64,000 nt of DNA from Desulfobacteraceae bacterium (GTDB lineage Bacteria > Desulfobacterota > Desulfobacteria > Desulfobacterales > Desulfobacteraceae), in assembly GCA_016743945.1 (NCBI GenBank), contig JADGFI010000009.1, positions 62,001 through 126,000 on the forward strand, given 5' to 3'. The translations under genes were made by a program, and so were the position numbers. Positions 55,253 to 63,392 of the stretch are shown piece after piece. Each line of letters opens with the position of its first letter. The first letter of the stretch is position 1. The notes beneath the pieces are model-generated. The model was not told where the DNA came from, did not search any database, and saw nothing but the letters and a program-made list of their open reading frames with translations.

Positions 55253-55830
55253 ACTATAAAACCAGGAAGGAAAATTTATGGGCAGGAAAATTCGGTGATG
55301 AGTATGCCGCAAAGAATCAAATTGATAAACTAACCGGAAATATTGTCTTATTCTCCAGAATATTGAAGAATACTTCAAAAATTTTTTCTGCCATTGAATT
55401 GGGAGCCGGCAGGGGGATTAATCTCCTGGCAATTGAAAAGGTCATCCCGGGCATAGACCTTTCAGCCGTGGAAATAAATAATAAAGCGATCCATATTATC
55501 AACCAAAAAGGGGGGATCAAAGCCTACCCCATCTCCATTCTGGACTTCAAACCAGAAAAAACCTGGGACTTTGTTCTTATAAAAGGTGTTTTAATTCATA
55601 TTGATCCTGATGAACTCAAAAATGTATACAAAATTCTTTATAAAACAAGCCGCCGTTACATATGCATTGTAGAGGACTCAGATATGAGGGAAGAAGGCAA
55701 TCAAAACTTTGCCGAATCATTTTCATCCATGTTCAAACATTTGGAAATTGTGGATTCCGGACCGACAGATGGTAACACCAAAGGGTCCAAAAATAATTGG
55801 TATATATTTAAAAAGACGGCGCCGCTTTAA
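55249..55830 (+). CDS. Class I SAM methyltransferase, pseudaminic-acid-associated type
   Basis: A 193-residue class I methyltransferase that resembles the pseudaminic acid biosynthesis-associated methylase family. ENLWAGKFGDEYAAKNQ at the N-terminus, AIELGAGRGINL (motif I) and FVLIKGVLIHIDPDEL match. After RRYICIVEDSD it departs from the family and is shorter, so the substrate may differ. It overlaps the AraC gene by 4 bp (ATGA), indicating co-translation. No flagellin or pseudaminic genes are nearby. Confidence 0.72.
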   Translation: MNYKTRKENLWAGKFGDEYAAKNQIDKLTGNIVLFSRILKNTSKIFSAIELGAGRGINLLAIEKVIPGIDLSAVEINNKAIHIINQKGGIKAYPISILDFKPEKTWDFVLIKGVLIHIDPDELKNVYKILYKTSRRYICIVEDSDMREEGNQNFAESFSSMFKHLEIVDSGPTDGNTKGSKNNWYIFKKTAPL

Positions 55831-56040
55831 GAATGCGCAAAAATTATCACAACATGAAAACCAAAGGCATAAACCTATGCCAACACCAGTGGCACCTTCA
55901 GGCCCTTTGACCGGTTTGTCCATATACAATGCCAGGCACGTCTTTTGTGAACTCTTCACCCAACGGCCCCATTGCCTTAAATAGTTGGCTTCATCCGGTT
56001 CCGAAACTTCTCTTTCCAGGTCCTTTTATCGCAAATTGTC

Positions 56041-56406
56041 AATGAATTGGGATATCCGTTTTATCATCCGACAGATCGTTCAATGCCCATACCAGAGGGA
56101 TTCCAGAAGGGTATTCAGAGGCTAATGCCCTTGAATTGATCGCCCACAAACTGAGCAAAATAGGCCGAGACCCTGGGGATTTTCCCCACTTAAACCGGCA
56201 GGAGCTGGATAGCACAAGCACACAATAGACTGCTGGACCGCATTGAGCATCCGCCCAGCCTACAGGATTTGAGCGTTATGGTGGGGATAAACCGCAACAA
56301 ACTCAACAGTGGTCTGCGCCATGAATGTCCACTCCGACGCCATGGGCTTATTCCGGCCATGGCGTCGGACTATCTGATTGTCAAAAATCATCAAGCATTA
56401 TTTTAA
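56041..56406 (+). pseudogene. AraC-family regulator, frameshifted remnant
   Basis: Three successive reading frames together give the C-terminal half of an AraC regulator: WDIRFIIRQIVQCPYQRDS, then YSEANALELIAHKLSKIG, then LLDRIEHPPSLQDLSVMVG and INRNKLNSGLRHE. The last is the first helix-turn-helix of a PchR-type protein. The second helix-turn-helix is lost. At least two frame changes and internal stops make it non-functional. The upstream part of the gap (55831-56040) probably also belongs to it but is too decayed to read. Confidence 0.65.
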
Positions 56407-56686
56407 ACTCCCTTTCTTTTATAAAAATTCCTTTTTTTCCAGCATTCCATTTAAAGCTTATCCATAAAATATATGACAAAGCAGGGGCATATCAACTTAA
56501 ATGCCGCAGGTCCCATTGGGATATGCTCGGATAATCCTTACATCGACCAAACCGGACGGGGTAAAAAAAAAGTCTCCCGGAGTAGAAAAAAAGACATTTT
56601 GTTAGTAGAACCTAATTTTTTTTAACACAAAAGATTTTGTTATAAAAAATTCAACCCGATTTTACCACCGCCCCGGAGGGATTAAG

Positions 56687-57982
56687 ATGGAAGAAATTAA
56701 AGCACTGGAACACGGGAAAAAGGCCCTGGCTGTTCCCGGTCAAAAAACAGAAACGATTCAGAAAATGGGGCTTTTGTTCATTATGTATATTTTGCAGAAA
56801 ATTTTTCTGTGTTTTACCTGGACCCTGCTTCCCATCATTTTACGCAGCCAGGGTGCAAGTCTTGGCACCATTGGGCTTACAACCATTATTTACACCCCTT
56901 GGGCCATGAAATTTTTATATGCATCGATAGTGGACAAATTTTACCACCCTGGTATGGGACGACGCAAATCATGGATTGTGCCCCTGCTTTTCATCTCCCT
57001 TATCCTGCTTCCCATATTGTCCATGTTATCCCCGGAGAAAAATTTAACCTTGCTTCTGGCAGCTGTTTTTCTTTTGAACATAGTTTCTGCAACCATGGAT
57101 ATTGCCGTGGACGGTTATGCCACCGACATATTGCATCCCCGGGAACGACCCTGGGGCAATACGATTCAAAGTATAGGATACATGATGGGGTATATGCTGG
57201 GGGGCGGTTTTTTCCTGATGATTTACCACCACCAGGGATGGCAATCAACCTTGCTGCTGATAGCAATTTTGCACCTGGTGCTGATGATTCCTGTTGTGTT
57301 GCACAAAGAGATCCCCCCGGTATCCCTGGAAAATAAAGACCCGGTTTCTGAGAACCAGGGGAAGGCAATGCTTTCCCCCAGTGCCTGGGCCTTTATCCAA
57401 AAACCCAAAAGCCTGTGGTTTTTATTCTTTCTCATGCTCATGGCAATCCTTGACCAAGGGGGTGTCCACCTGCGGCTACCAATGCTTGTGGATCTAGGAT
57501 ACACCCCCTCCACCCTGGGGTATTTAAATCTTTGGTGCGGAACTTTTTTCTCTGTTTCAGGATCAATTTTCGGGGCAATTTTATACAGGAGGATAGGTCT
57601 GGGCAACGTTTTTTATATTGGCTGTCTTTTGGTTGCCGCCTTAAATTTTTATTCGGCTTTCATCGCCCAAACCCCATTGCCCTCCCTCTGGCAGGTCGGG
57701 ATATTGATTGGCGCAGAAAAGTTTATCCTAGGTGTTATCACTATAATGATCTTCAGCATGATCATGGGCTTTAGCGCAGGAGATCAGTCTGCCACGGACA
57801 ATGCTGTTTTAAACAGCCTCGTCCATATCGTCGTGTTAGGGATTGCCCCTGTCCTAGGGCAGCTGTGCGATATGGCAGGTTTTACTCGCCTCTATGCAGG
57901 GCTTGGCGCTGCCAGTATTCTTATCCTTTTTGCAGGCAACTATATACTGCGCCGACATCTTCCAGCCGACCAATTTCAATAA
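56687..57982 (+). CDS. MFS permease, RhtX/FptX or AmpG-like
   Basis: A 431-residue twelve-helix major facilitator. MKFLYASIVDKFYHPGMGRR is the typical loop 2-3 of the AmpG/acetyl-CoA transporter branch, which also contains the RhtX/FptX siderophore importers. It is 42 bp upstream of the TonB receptor gene on the same strand, and the same combination with a PchR-like regulator is found in pyochelin- and rhizobactin-type uptake systems. Import of a metal chelate across the inner membrane is therefore the best inference, but export is possible. Confidence 0.78.
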   Translation: MEEIKALEHGKKALAVPGQKTETIQKMGLLFIMYILQKIFLCFTWTLLPIILRSQGASLGTIGLTTIIYTPWAMKFLYASIVDKFYHPGMGRRKSWIVPLLFISLILLPILSMLSPEKNLTLLLAAVFLLNIVSATMDIAVDGYATDILHPRERPWGNTIQSIGYMMGYMLGGGFFLMIYHHQGWQSTLLLIAILHLVLMIPVVLHKEIPPVSLENKDPVSENQGKAMLSPSAWAFIQKPKSLWFLFFLMLMAILDQGGVHLRLPMLVDLGYTPSTLGYLNLWCGTFFSVSGSIFGAILYRRIGLGNVFYIGCLLVAALNFYSAFIAQTPLPSLWQVGILIGAEKFILGVITIMIFSMIMGFSAGDQSATDNAVLNSLVHIVVLGIAPVLGQLCDMAGFTRLYAGLGAASILILFAGNYILRRHLPADQFQ

Positions 57983-58024
57983 ATAGATTTTCATAAAAAA
58001 CAAATAAATAAAAAAGGAAAAAAC

Positions 58025-60100
58025 ATGAGGAAAATATGCAAAATCATTGTTGCAGCACTTTCGATAGGGCTGCTTGGTTCCGGTGCCTATGGAGAAACAA
58101 TAAAGGGCGAACCTTCCACAAAAGTGGAAAATATTGTTGTGACTGCGCAAAAAAAAGAGGAGAACATGCAGCAGGTTCCCATCAGCATGGATGTGTTTTC
58201 AGAAATGGATTTGCAGGATGCAAAAATTGAGACCACCCATGATCTGATAAAATTTTCACCCAATGTGCATATGAAACAAAGCCATGTTGAACATGCCGTT
58301 GTGATCCGGGGCATATCATCCTTTCATTCATCGGTTTATTCCCCCGCAGGATATTATGTGGATGATATCAGTTATCCTTTGCATTATATGCAGAATACAG
58401 GCCTGATGGATATTGAGCGGGCTGAAGTACTTAAAGGCCCCCAGGGAACCTTGTACGGAAGAAATTCGGAATCCGGTGTTATCAATATCATTACCCGGCA
58501 ACCGGGAAATGAGTTCCAGGGGAAAATAACAAGTGAATACGGGTCCTATAATACCTTGAAGGCAGGGACAAGCATCAGCGGCCCCCTGGTTGAAAATAAA
58601 CTTTTTTTGGGAGGTAGTTTTCAACATTTGATTTCAGACGGATTTTCTGAAAATGAGATCACCGGTGACACGGTTCAGGATCAAGATCATACAAACGGGC
58701 GGGCCACCCTGCGCTGGACACCCAATGACCAGATGGATATTTCTATTCTGGGAAACATAATGAAAAATGACGACCACGGCGGCGGATTCAGGTATATTTC
58801 CGGTCCCCTTAAAACCGATCGTTTCAAAGTGCGCAAGGATTGTGACGAATATGTAGACCAGGATGAAAACAGCCAGGCCCTGCGCATAAAGTACCGAGGG
58901 GAAAACCTTGATATTCTCTGGGCCACAAGCGCCCTGCACCAGACCCTTGACAAACAAAACGACGCCGACGGATGGGACAACCCCAACCGTCAACAAAGTA
59001 ATATTTTTAAAATCAAAGAGCAGATGCTAAGCCAGGAAATCCGCATCTCTTCTTCCCATGACGGCCCCTTTGAGTGGTTGACCGGCCTCTACGGCTTTAC
59101 AGAAAAGACCCGGTTTGATTTTAAATACGATTTTACATCACAAAACAAAGTCATCATGCACCCGGTTACCGATATTGACGCCACAGGCTATGCTTTTTTC
59201 GGCCAGGGAACCTATACCCTGGGTGATAAACTCCACATCACAGCGGGTCTGAGGTATGATCACCAGGAGCTTGAGGGTGATCTTGAAGACAGCGTAAAAG
59301 ACATCGCCTTTAATGAAGAAGTGACCTATAATGAGCTTCTCCCTAAATTTACCACAGGCTACGATGTTTCAAAGGATGTTATGGTATACGGATCTGCATC
59401 CAAAGGATACCTGGTGGGCGGATTTAACTGGCTGACAATTTCTCCCGACGGATTTAACTATGACCCCGAATATACCTGGAATTATGAAACCGGCATAAAA
59501 ACCTCCTGGCTGGATAACAAACTTATGGTCAACTTATCCGTGTTCCATATTGACATTGAAGACAAACAGGTTGCCGAAATTGATGTATCCACATTGTCGT
59601 CGACCATTAGCAACGCAGGCAAGGCCCACTCGTCGGGATTGGAACTTCAGGTTAAAACAAGGCCGGTAGGGGGGCTGGACCTTTTTGCAGGCGTTGGTTT
59701 TAATGAATCAAAATTCGACAGGTTCTCCTCCGCCCAATGGAACCCGACACACACGGCCCTGGTCGAAAAAGACTATGCGGACAATTACCTGCCCTATGCG
59801 CCCAGATATACCTACAATGCCGGTTTTCAATACCGCAGTACAAATCACCTTTTTTTCAGGGCCGATATTTTCGGTACCGCTAAATTTTACGGAGATCCTG
59901 CCAACAAAAGCGAGCAGGATGCCTACCAAACGATAAACTTAACACTTGGATACGAAAGCAATTCCTTTGACCTTTATTTCTGGGCAAAGAATGTTTTTGA
60001 TGAAGAATACTGTACCTGGATAATGTCCAGGGGAAATTCTGCCATGGGGCTTGACGGCGCACCCCAAACATTTGGTGTAACCGCAACATACAGGTTCTAA
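58025..60100 (+). CDS. TonB-dependent outer-membrane receptor
   Basis: A 691-residue TonB-dependent receptor with a signal peptide (IIVAALSIGLLGSGAYG), a TonB box (ENIVVTAQKK), a plug domain with VVIRGISSFH and LKGPQGTLYGRNSESGVINI, and a 22-strand-type barrel ending in the usual aromatic FGVTATYRF. It follows the MFS gene by 42 bp and precedes an O-methyltransferase gene by 57 bp. The ligand is expected to be an iron chelate or another metal complex. No ExbB/ExbD/TonB genes are nearby. Confidence 0.9.
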   Translation: MRKICKIIVAALSIGLLGSGAYGETIKGEPSTKVENIVVTAQKKEENMQQVPISMDVFSEMDLQDAKIETTHDLIKFSPNVHMKQSHVEHAVVIRGISSFHSSVYSPAGYYVDDISYPLHYMQNTGLMDIERAEVLKGPQGTLYGRNSESGVINIITRQPGNEFQGKITSEYGSYNTLKAGTSISGPLVENKLFLGGSFQHLISDGFSENEITGDTVQDQDHTNGRATLRWTPNDQMDISILGNIMKNDDHGGGFRYISGPLKTDRFKVRKDCDEYVDQDENSQALRIKYRGENLDILWATSALHQTLDKQNDADGWDNPNRQQSNIFKIKEQMLSQEIRISSSHDGPFEWLTGLYGFTEKTRFDFKYDFTSQNKVIMHPVTDIDATGYAFFGQGTYTLGDKLHITAGLRYDHQELEGDLEDSVKDIAFNEEVTYNELLPKFTTGYDVSKDVMVYGSASKGYLVGGFNWLTISPDGFNYDPEYTWNYETGIKTSWLDNKLMVNLSVFHIDIEDKQVAEIDVSTLSSTISNAGKAHSSGLELQVKTRPVGGLDLFAGVGFNESKFDRFSSAQWNPTHTALVEKDYADNYLPYAPRYTYNAGFQYRSTNHLFFRADIFGTAKFYGDPANKSEQDAYQTINLTLGYESNSFDLYFWAKNVFDEEYCTWIMSRGNSAMGLDGAPQTFGVTATYRF

Positions 60101-60157
60101 TTTTTTATTAACGTTGCGGTCCTTAACAGAGTTGAGCCGCACAAAGGAGACATAACA

Positions 60158-61177
60158 ATGAATTTACCACATGATGAAACCCCGAACAAACTTTTCCAGA
60201 TGCGCCATGCATCAATGGGATATACGCTTTTAATGACCGGTATTAAATTAAAGATTTTCAACCTTTTGACTGAACCTAAACCCTTTGCCCAGGTTGCAAA
60301 ACAGATCAATGGCCACCCCAGAAACACCATGTTTTTTTTAAATGGCCTTGCAGCATGCGGGCTGATCAAAAAAAAAGACGGATTGTATCAGAACCTGCCC
60401 CTGGCAAAAAAATTTCTCTGCCGGGACTCTTCCACATATCTGGGGGGTGTATTTGAATTCCAGGATAAAGTGAAAGAATCAATGTTCAATAATCTGCCGG
60501 GACTTATCCTGGAAGGCCCTCCTGAAAAATCTTCCGAAACCGATATCGGGTCGGAAAAAAGATGGGCCAAATTTTCCGATATGCTTGCCGACAATGCACG
60601 GGCGGGGGCGGCACAACAGGCGGCTGCCCTGGTGTCTGAAATCCCTGAGTTTCCGGGATTTAAAAAAATGCTCGATCTGGGTGGAGGGCCGGGTATCTTC
60701 GGCATGGCCATGGTGGCAAAACACCCGTCAATGAAAGGGGTTCTCTTTGACAGAGAGCCGATAACAAAAATTGCTGCAAATTACATCAAGGAGGCTGGAA
60801 TGGAAAACCGAATCAGCCTTCTTGCCGGCGACTTCAACCAGGATTCCATCGGAGACGGCTATGATTTTATCTGGGCCAGCTCAACCCTTAATTTTGCAGG
60901 AAAAAACCTAGGAAATCTCATGAAAAAGATATATGAGGCCTTGAATCCCAATGGTCTTTTTATCAGTTTTTCTGAAGGGCTTACACAGGAGGGGACAAGT
61001 CCTGCCGCCTATGTTCTCAGCACAATGGGAGGATTCATGACAAGTTCCATGCTCCCCCTTGACCAGGGAGTCATAGCCGATGCAATGGTGGAGGCAGGAT
61101 TCAGATCAGTCAGGTCCCGCACCATTCCGACCTGTTCTGCATGGGAAACCATGGATATGGATATTGCTCGAAAATAG
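60158..61177 (+). CDS. Winged-helix O-methyltransferase (Methyltransf_2-like)
   Basis: A 339-residue SAM methyltransferase of the CrtF/BchU/acetylserotonin-type architecture: an N-terminal winged-helix dimerisation domain (TGIKLKIFNLLTEPKPFAQV, FFLNGLAACGLI) and a C-terminal class I domain with MLDLGGGPGIFGMAMV and FDREP after strand 2. The catalytic His of plant-type enzymes is not evident. It is 57 bp after the TonB receptor gene and likely part of the same transcript; it could modify the imported ligand. Confidence 0.82.
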   Translation: MNLPHDETPNKLFQMRHASMGYTLLMTGIKLKIFNLLTEPKPFAQVAKQINGHPRNTMFFLNGLAACGLIKKKDGLYQNLPLAKKFLCRDSSTYLGGVFEFQDKVKESMFNNLPGLILEGPPEKSSETDIGSEKRWAKFSDMLADNARAGAAQQAAALVSEIPEFPGFKKMLDLGGGPGIFGMAMVAKHPSMKGVLFDREPITKIAANYIKEAGMENRISLLAGDFNQDSIGDGYDFIWASSTLNFAGKNLGNLMKKIYEALNPNGLFISFSEGLTQEGTSPAAYVLSTMGGFMTSSMLPLDQGVIADAMVEAGFRSVRSRTIPTCSAWETMDMDIARK

Positions 61178-61336
61178 CCAGGACAATCTTATCGCCTCAT
61201 ATACCCTGGTGGATCAATTTCCAAAAGAGATGTCACCGGGGTAAAATCTGTGTTGGGCCGGGCAGAAAAAGGGCCAGGCTTCTTGTATGATACAGATAGT
61301 CTATGAATTATAATCAGAGTAATTAGAAAGGAATCT

Positions 61337-61588
61337 ATGAAAATTTTAAATATGTATGCATCACTGAACGGCCAGACAGAGAAAGTGGCCAGAGAAATCG
61401 AACAGACCTCAGGGCTTATCAAAGCCATGGAACCTGGGGTGAAGGCAATAAAAACCATGGGGACCAATGCCTGATCCGGTCCCCTATCCTCCTGCCCCCA
61501 AAAAAAGCCTTTACACTTTGGAATGAAAACCCGGGGGTAAAGGTTTTTTCTTTTATAGGAAACTCCGCCCACGGTATTGCAATTAAAA
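61337..61588 (+). pseudogene. Flavodoxin-like gene remnant, frameshifted
   Basis: The first 45 codons read MKILNMYASLNGQTEKVARE, a clear flavodoxin FMN phosphate-binding start (usually YASxxGxTEK). After a stop at 61472 the neighbouring frame continues in flavodoxin style with LIRSPILLPPKKAFTLWNEN and VKVFSFIGNSAHGIA. The rest is deleted and the element at 61590 follows at once, so the repeat may have been involved in the loss. Confidence 0.5.
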
Positions 61589-61589
61589 A

Positions 61590-61646
61590 AGTTTCATTTT
61601 TCGTTGTGGCCAGGAGCAAATGCCATGCTCCGGCCATGCCGGTTAT
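61590..61646 (+). repeat. Dispersed hairpin repeat, copy C
   Basis: Third copy of the element described at 16349. This copy has the best stem: GGCCAGGAGC pairs with GCTCCGGCC with one bulged base around loop AAATGCCAT; the overlapping CCGGC-CAT-GCCGG is conserved. It abuts the cyclase gene, and the next 30 bases (AATGAGGTTGCTAAG and on) may be the start of a further unit, so the cyclase start codon may lie in repeat sequence. Confidence 0.8.
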
Positions 61647-61649
61647 ATA

Positions 61650-63230
61650 ATGAGGTTGCTAAGAAAAATGAGAAACATCAGCATATTAACAGGATTGGGA
61701 AACATGCTGGGGGCTTTTACCACTTTTTTTTATTTTAAATGTTTCGTTTTCTCGAACTATGATAATCAAAGTATCCCGGAATATTATGACACCTTGTTTT
61801 TCCTGGCAGTCTTGGTAATACTGGCCTCTCTGGGTTTTGCTATATTAAAAAAAAAGTCGATCAAAACCTTTTATGCGGTGGCCGACGGCAGGCAAAACAT
61901 ATCCGAGTTTGATCCTTTTATGATTCATCATCTTCAAAAAGGAGCCCTCCAGCACCCAATGGTTATAACCATGGTATCTTTTTTGGTATGGGTTCTGGTG
62001 GGTTTTATTTTCGGATTTCTGAAACCTTTAATCACAGCCAATTTTTTCAATCTAACAGCCCTAGATCTGCTGCTCCACCTGAGGCGGTTTCTGGGAATCA
62101 TTCTTCTTGGCGGCGGGATGACCTGCCTGGTCCTTTTTTTTATTCTGGAAAATGCCTGGCGTCCCCACATCCCAAAGTTTTTTCCCGAAGGCCATTTAAA
62201 CCGGGTTAAACATAATTTTAAAATCAGTATCAAAAAACGGTTTATAGTGGCAACCATGGGAAGTGTTTTAATTCCGCTGCCGATCATGGTGACCACAGTT
62301 TTAAATATTCAGCAGCTCCACCTGGCCGATGCGCTGACCCGGAGCCGGCTGATCTCTTCCCTTTATTGGGAACTGTTGTTTATTTCCCTGAATTCGGTGG
62401 CCATTACATTGATCCTGGCCTATTTTTTATCAAAAAGTATCTCAACACCCCTGTTGCAGATCAAAAAAACCATCAAGGCCGTGGAAAATAATAATCTTGA
62501 TACAAGGATAGCAATCATGTCCAATGATGAGCTGGGTGATGTGTCCCAGGAAATAAATGCCATGATTGCACGCCAGGATGAAAACAGTCGGGTAAAAGAT
62601 TGCCTTTGCAGATACATGGGTAAAGAGATCCGGGATAAAATCATGTCGGGCAGCCCCACCATGGAAGGCGAAATGAAGCGGGTTACACTGCTCTTTGCCG
62701 ATCTGAGAAACTTTACAGGACTAGTAGAAAAAAATCATCCCAGGCAGGTGGTAAAAATTTTAAACCAATATCTTAATGAAATGACCCTGGCTGTAAAGAA
62801 ACACAATGGGCTTGTTCTCCAGTACGTGGGGGATGAAATTGAGGCTGTTTTCGGAATGCCTGACGGGTATGAGGATCATCCGGAAATGGCGGTGCAGGCT
62901 GCCCTGGAAATGAGAACCCGACTGGCATTGCTAAATAAAACCCTTGAAAAACAAGGTTTTGGACCACTGGGCCACGGCATTGGAATCCATACCGGAGCCG
63001 TGCTCGCCGGTAATATCGGCAGCAAGGAAAGAATGTCCTATGCCCTGGTGGGAGATACGGTGAATACAGCTTCCCGCCTGGAAGGGCTGACAAAAACACA
63101 TGATTCCGATATTATTATAAGCCAGACCACCCATAGTCTATTAACAGGCTCCTATGTCACAAAACAGCTTGGGCCTGTCAGGGTAAAGGGCAAGGATGAC
63201 GACTTGATTGTTTATACCCTTTTGTCCTAA
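61650..63230 (+). CDS. Membrane-bound class III adenylate/guanylate cyclase with HAMP
   Basis: Makes cAMP (or cGMP) from the triphosphate at the inner membrane. Six hydrophobic segments occupy residues 10-270, a HAMP linker follows (SISTPLLQIKKTIKAVENNN), and the catalytic domain has the metal Asp in LLFADLRNFTG and VGDEIEAVFG, with GIGIHTGAVLAGNIGS and VGDTVNTASRLEG. The frame is open from 61620, but that start is inside repeat copy C; 61650 or 61668 (MRNISILTGLG) are likelier. It converges on the porin gene. Confidence 0.87.
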   Translation: MRLLRKMRNISILTGLGNMLGAFTTFFYFKCFVFSNYDNQSIPEYYDTLFFLAVLVILASLGFAILKKKSIKTFYAVADGRQNISEFDPFMIHHLQKGALQHPMVITMVSFLVWVLVGFIFGFLKPLITANFFNLTALDLLLHLRRFLGIILLGGGMTCLVLFFILENAWRPHIPKFFPEGHLNRVKHNFKISIKKRFIVATMGSVLIPLPIMVTTVLNIQQLHLADALTRSRLISSLYWELLFISLNSVAITLILAYFLSKSISTPLLQIKKTIKAVENNNLDTRIAIMSNDELGDVSQEINAMIARQDENSRVKDCLCRYMGKEIRDKIMSGSPTMEGEMKRVTLLFADLRNFTGLVEKNHPRQVVKILNQYLNEMTLAVKKHNGLVLQYVGDEIEAVFGMPDGYEDHPEMAVQAALEMRTRLALLNKTLEKQGFGPLGHGIGIHTGAVLAGNIGSKERMSYALVGDTVNTASRLEGLTKTHDSDIIISQTTHSLLTGSYVTKQLGPVRVKGKDDDLIVYTLLS

Positions 63231-63320
63231 ATAACTGGTAATTTTGAAGTGAACCCTTAAGCTCAGGATTGGGTTTGAAAAAAACATGGGGATCTGGTGA
63301 GTACTTGCAGTTGAACCCAT

Positions 63321-63359
63321 AAAAAACCCCCGCCGGAAATTAATCCGACGGGGATTTTT
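63321..63359. terminator. Bidirectional rho-independent terminator
   Basis: AAAAAA, then CCCCGCCGGA, loop AATTAA, TCCGACGGGG, then TTTTT: a strong GC-rich stem with one mismatch and A/T-runs on both sides. It lies between the convergent cyclase and barrel-protein genes and fits termination in both directions. Confidence 0.85.
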
Positions 63360-63392
63360 AAAACTCAGATGGTATAAATAACTAAAGTTCGA

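Noticed and set aside
61501..61549. Plus-strand stem CCTTTAC/GTAAAGG followed by a T-run, looking like a terminator
   Set aside because: It lies within the flavodoxin-like remnant in a readable frame, so the pairing is more likely coincidental.
61590..61646. Repeat copies A and C can be read as an in-frame peptide VSFFVVAR...APAMPVI
   Set aside because: Copy B breaks the frame and the sites are non-coding; the shared peptide follows from shared DNA, not selection on protein.
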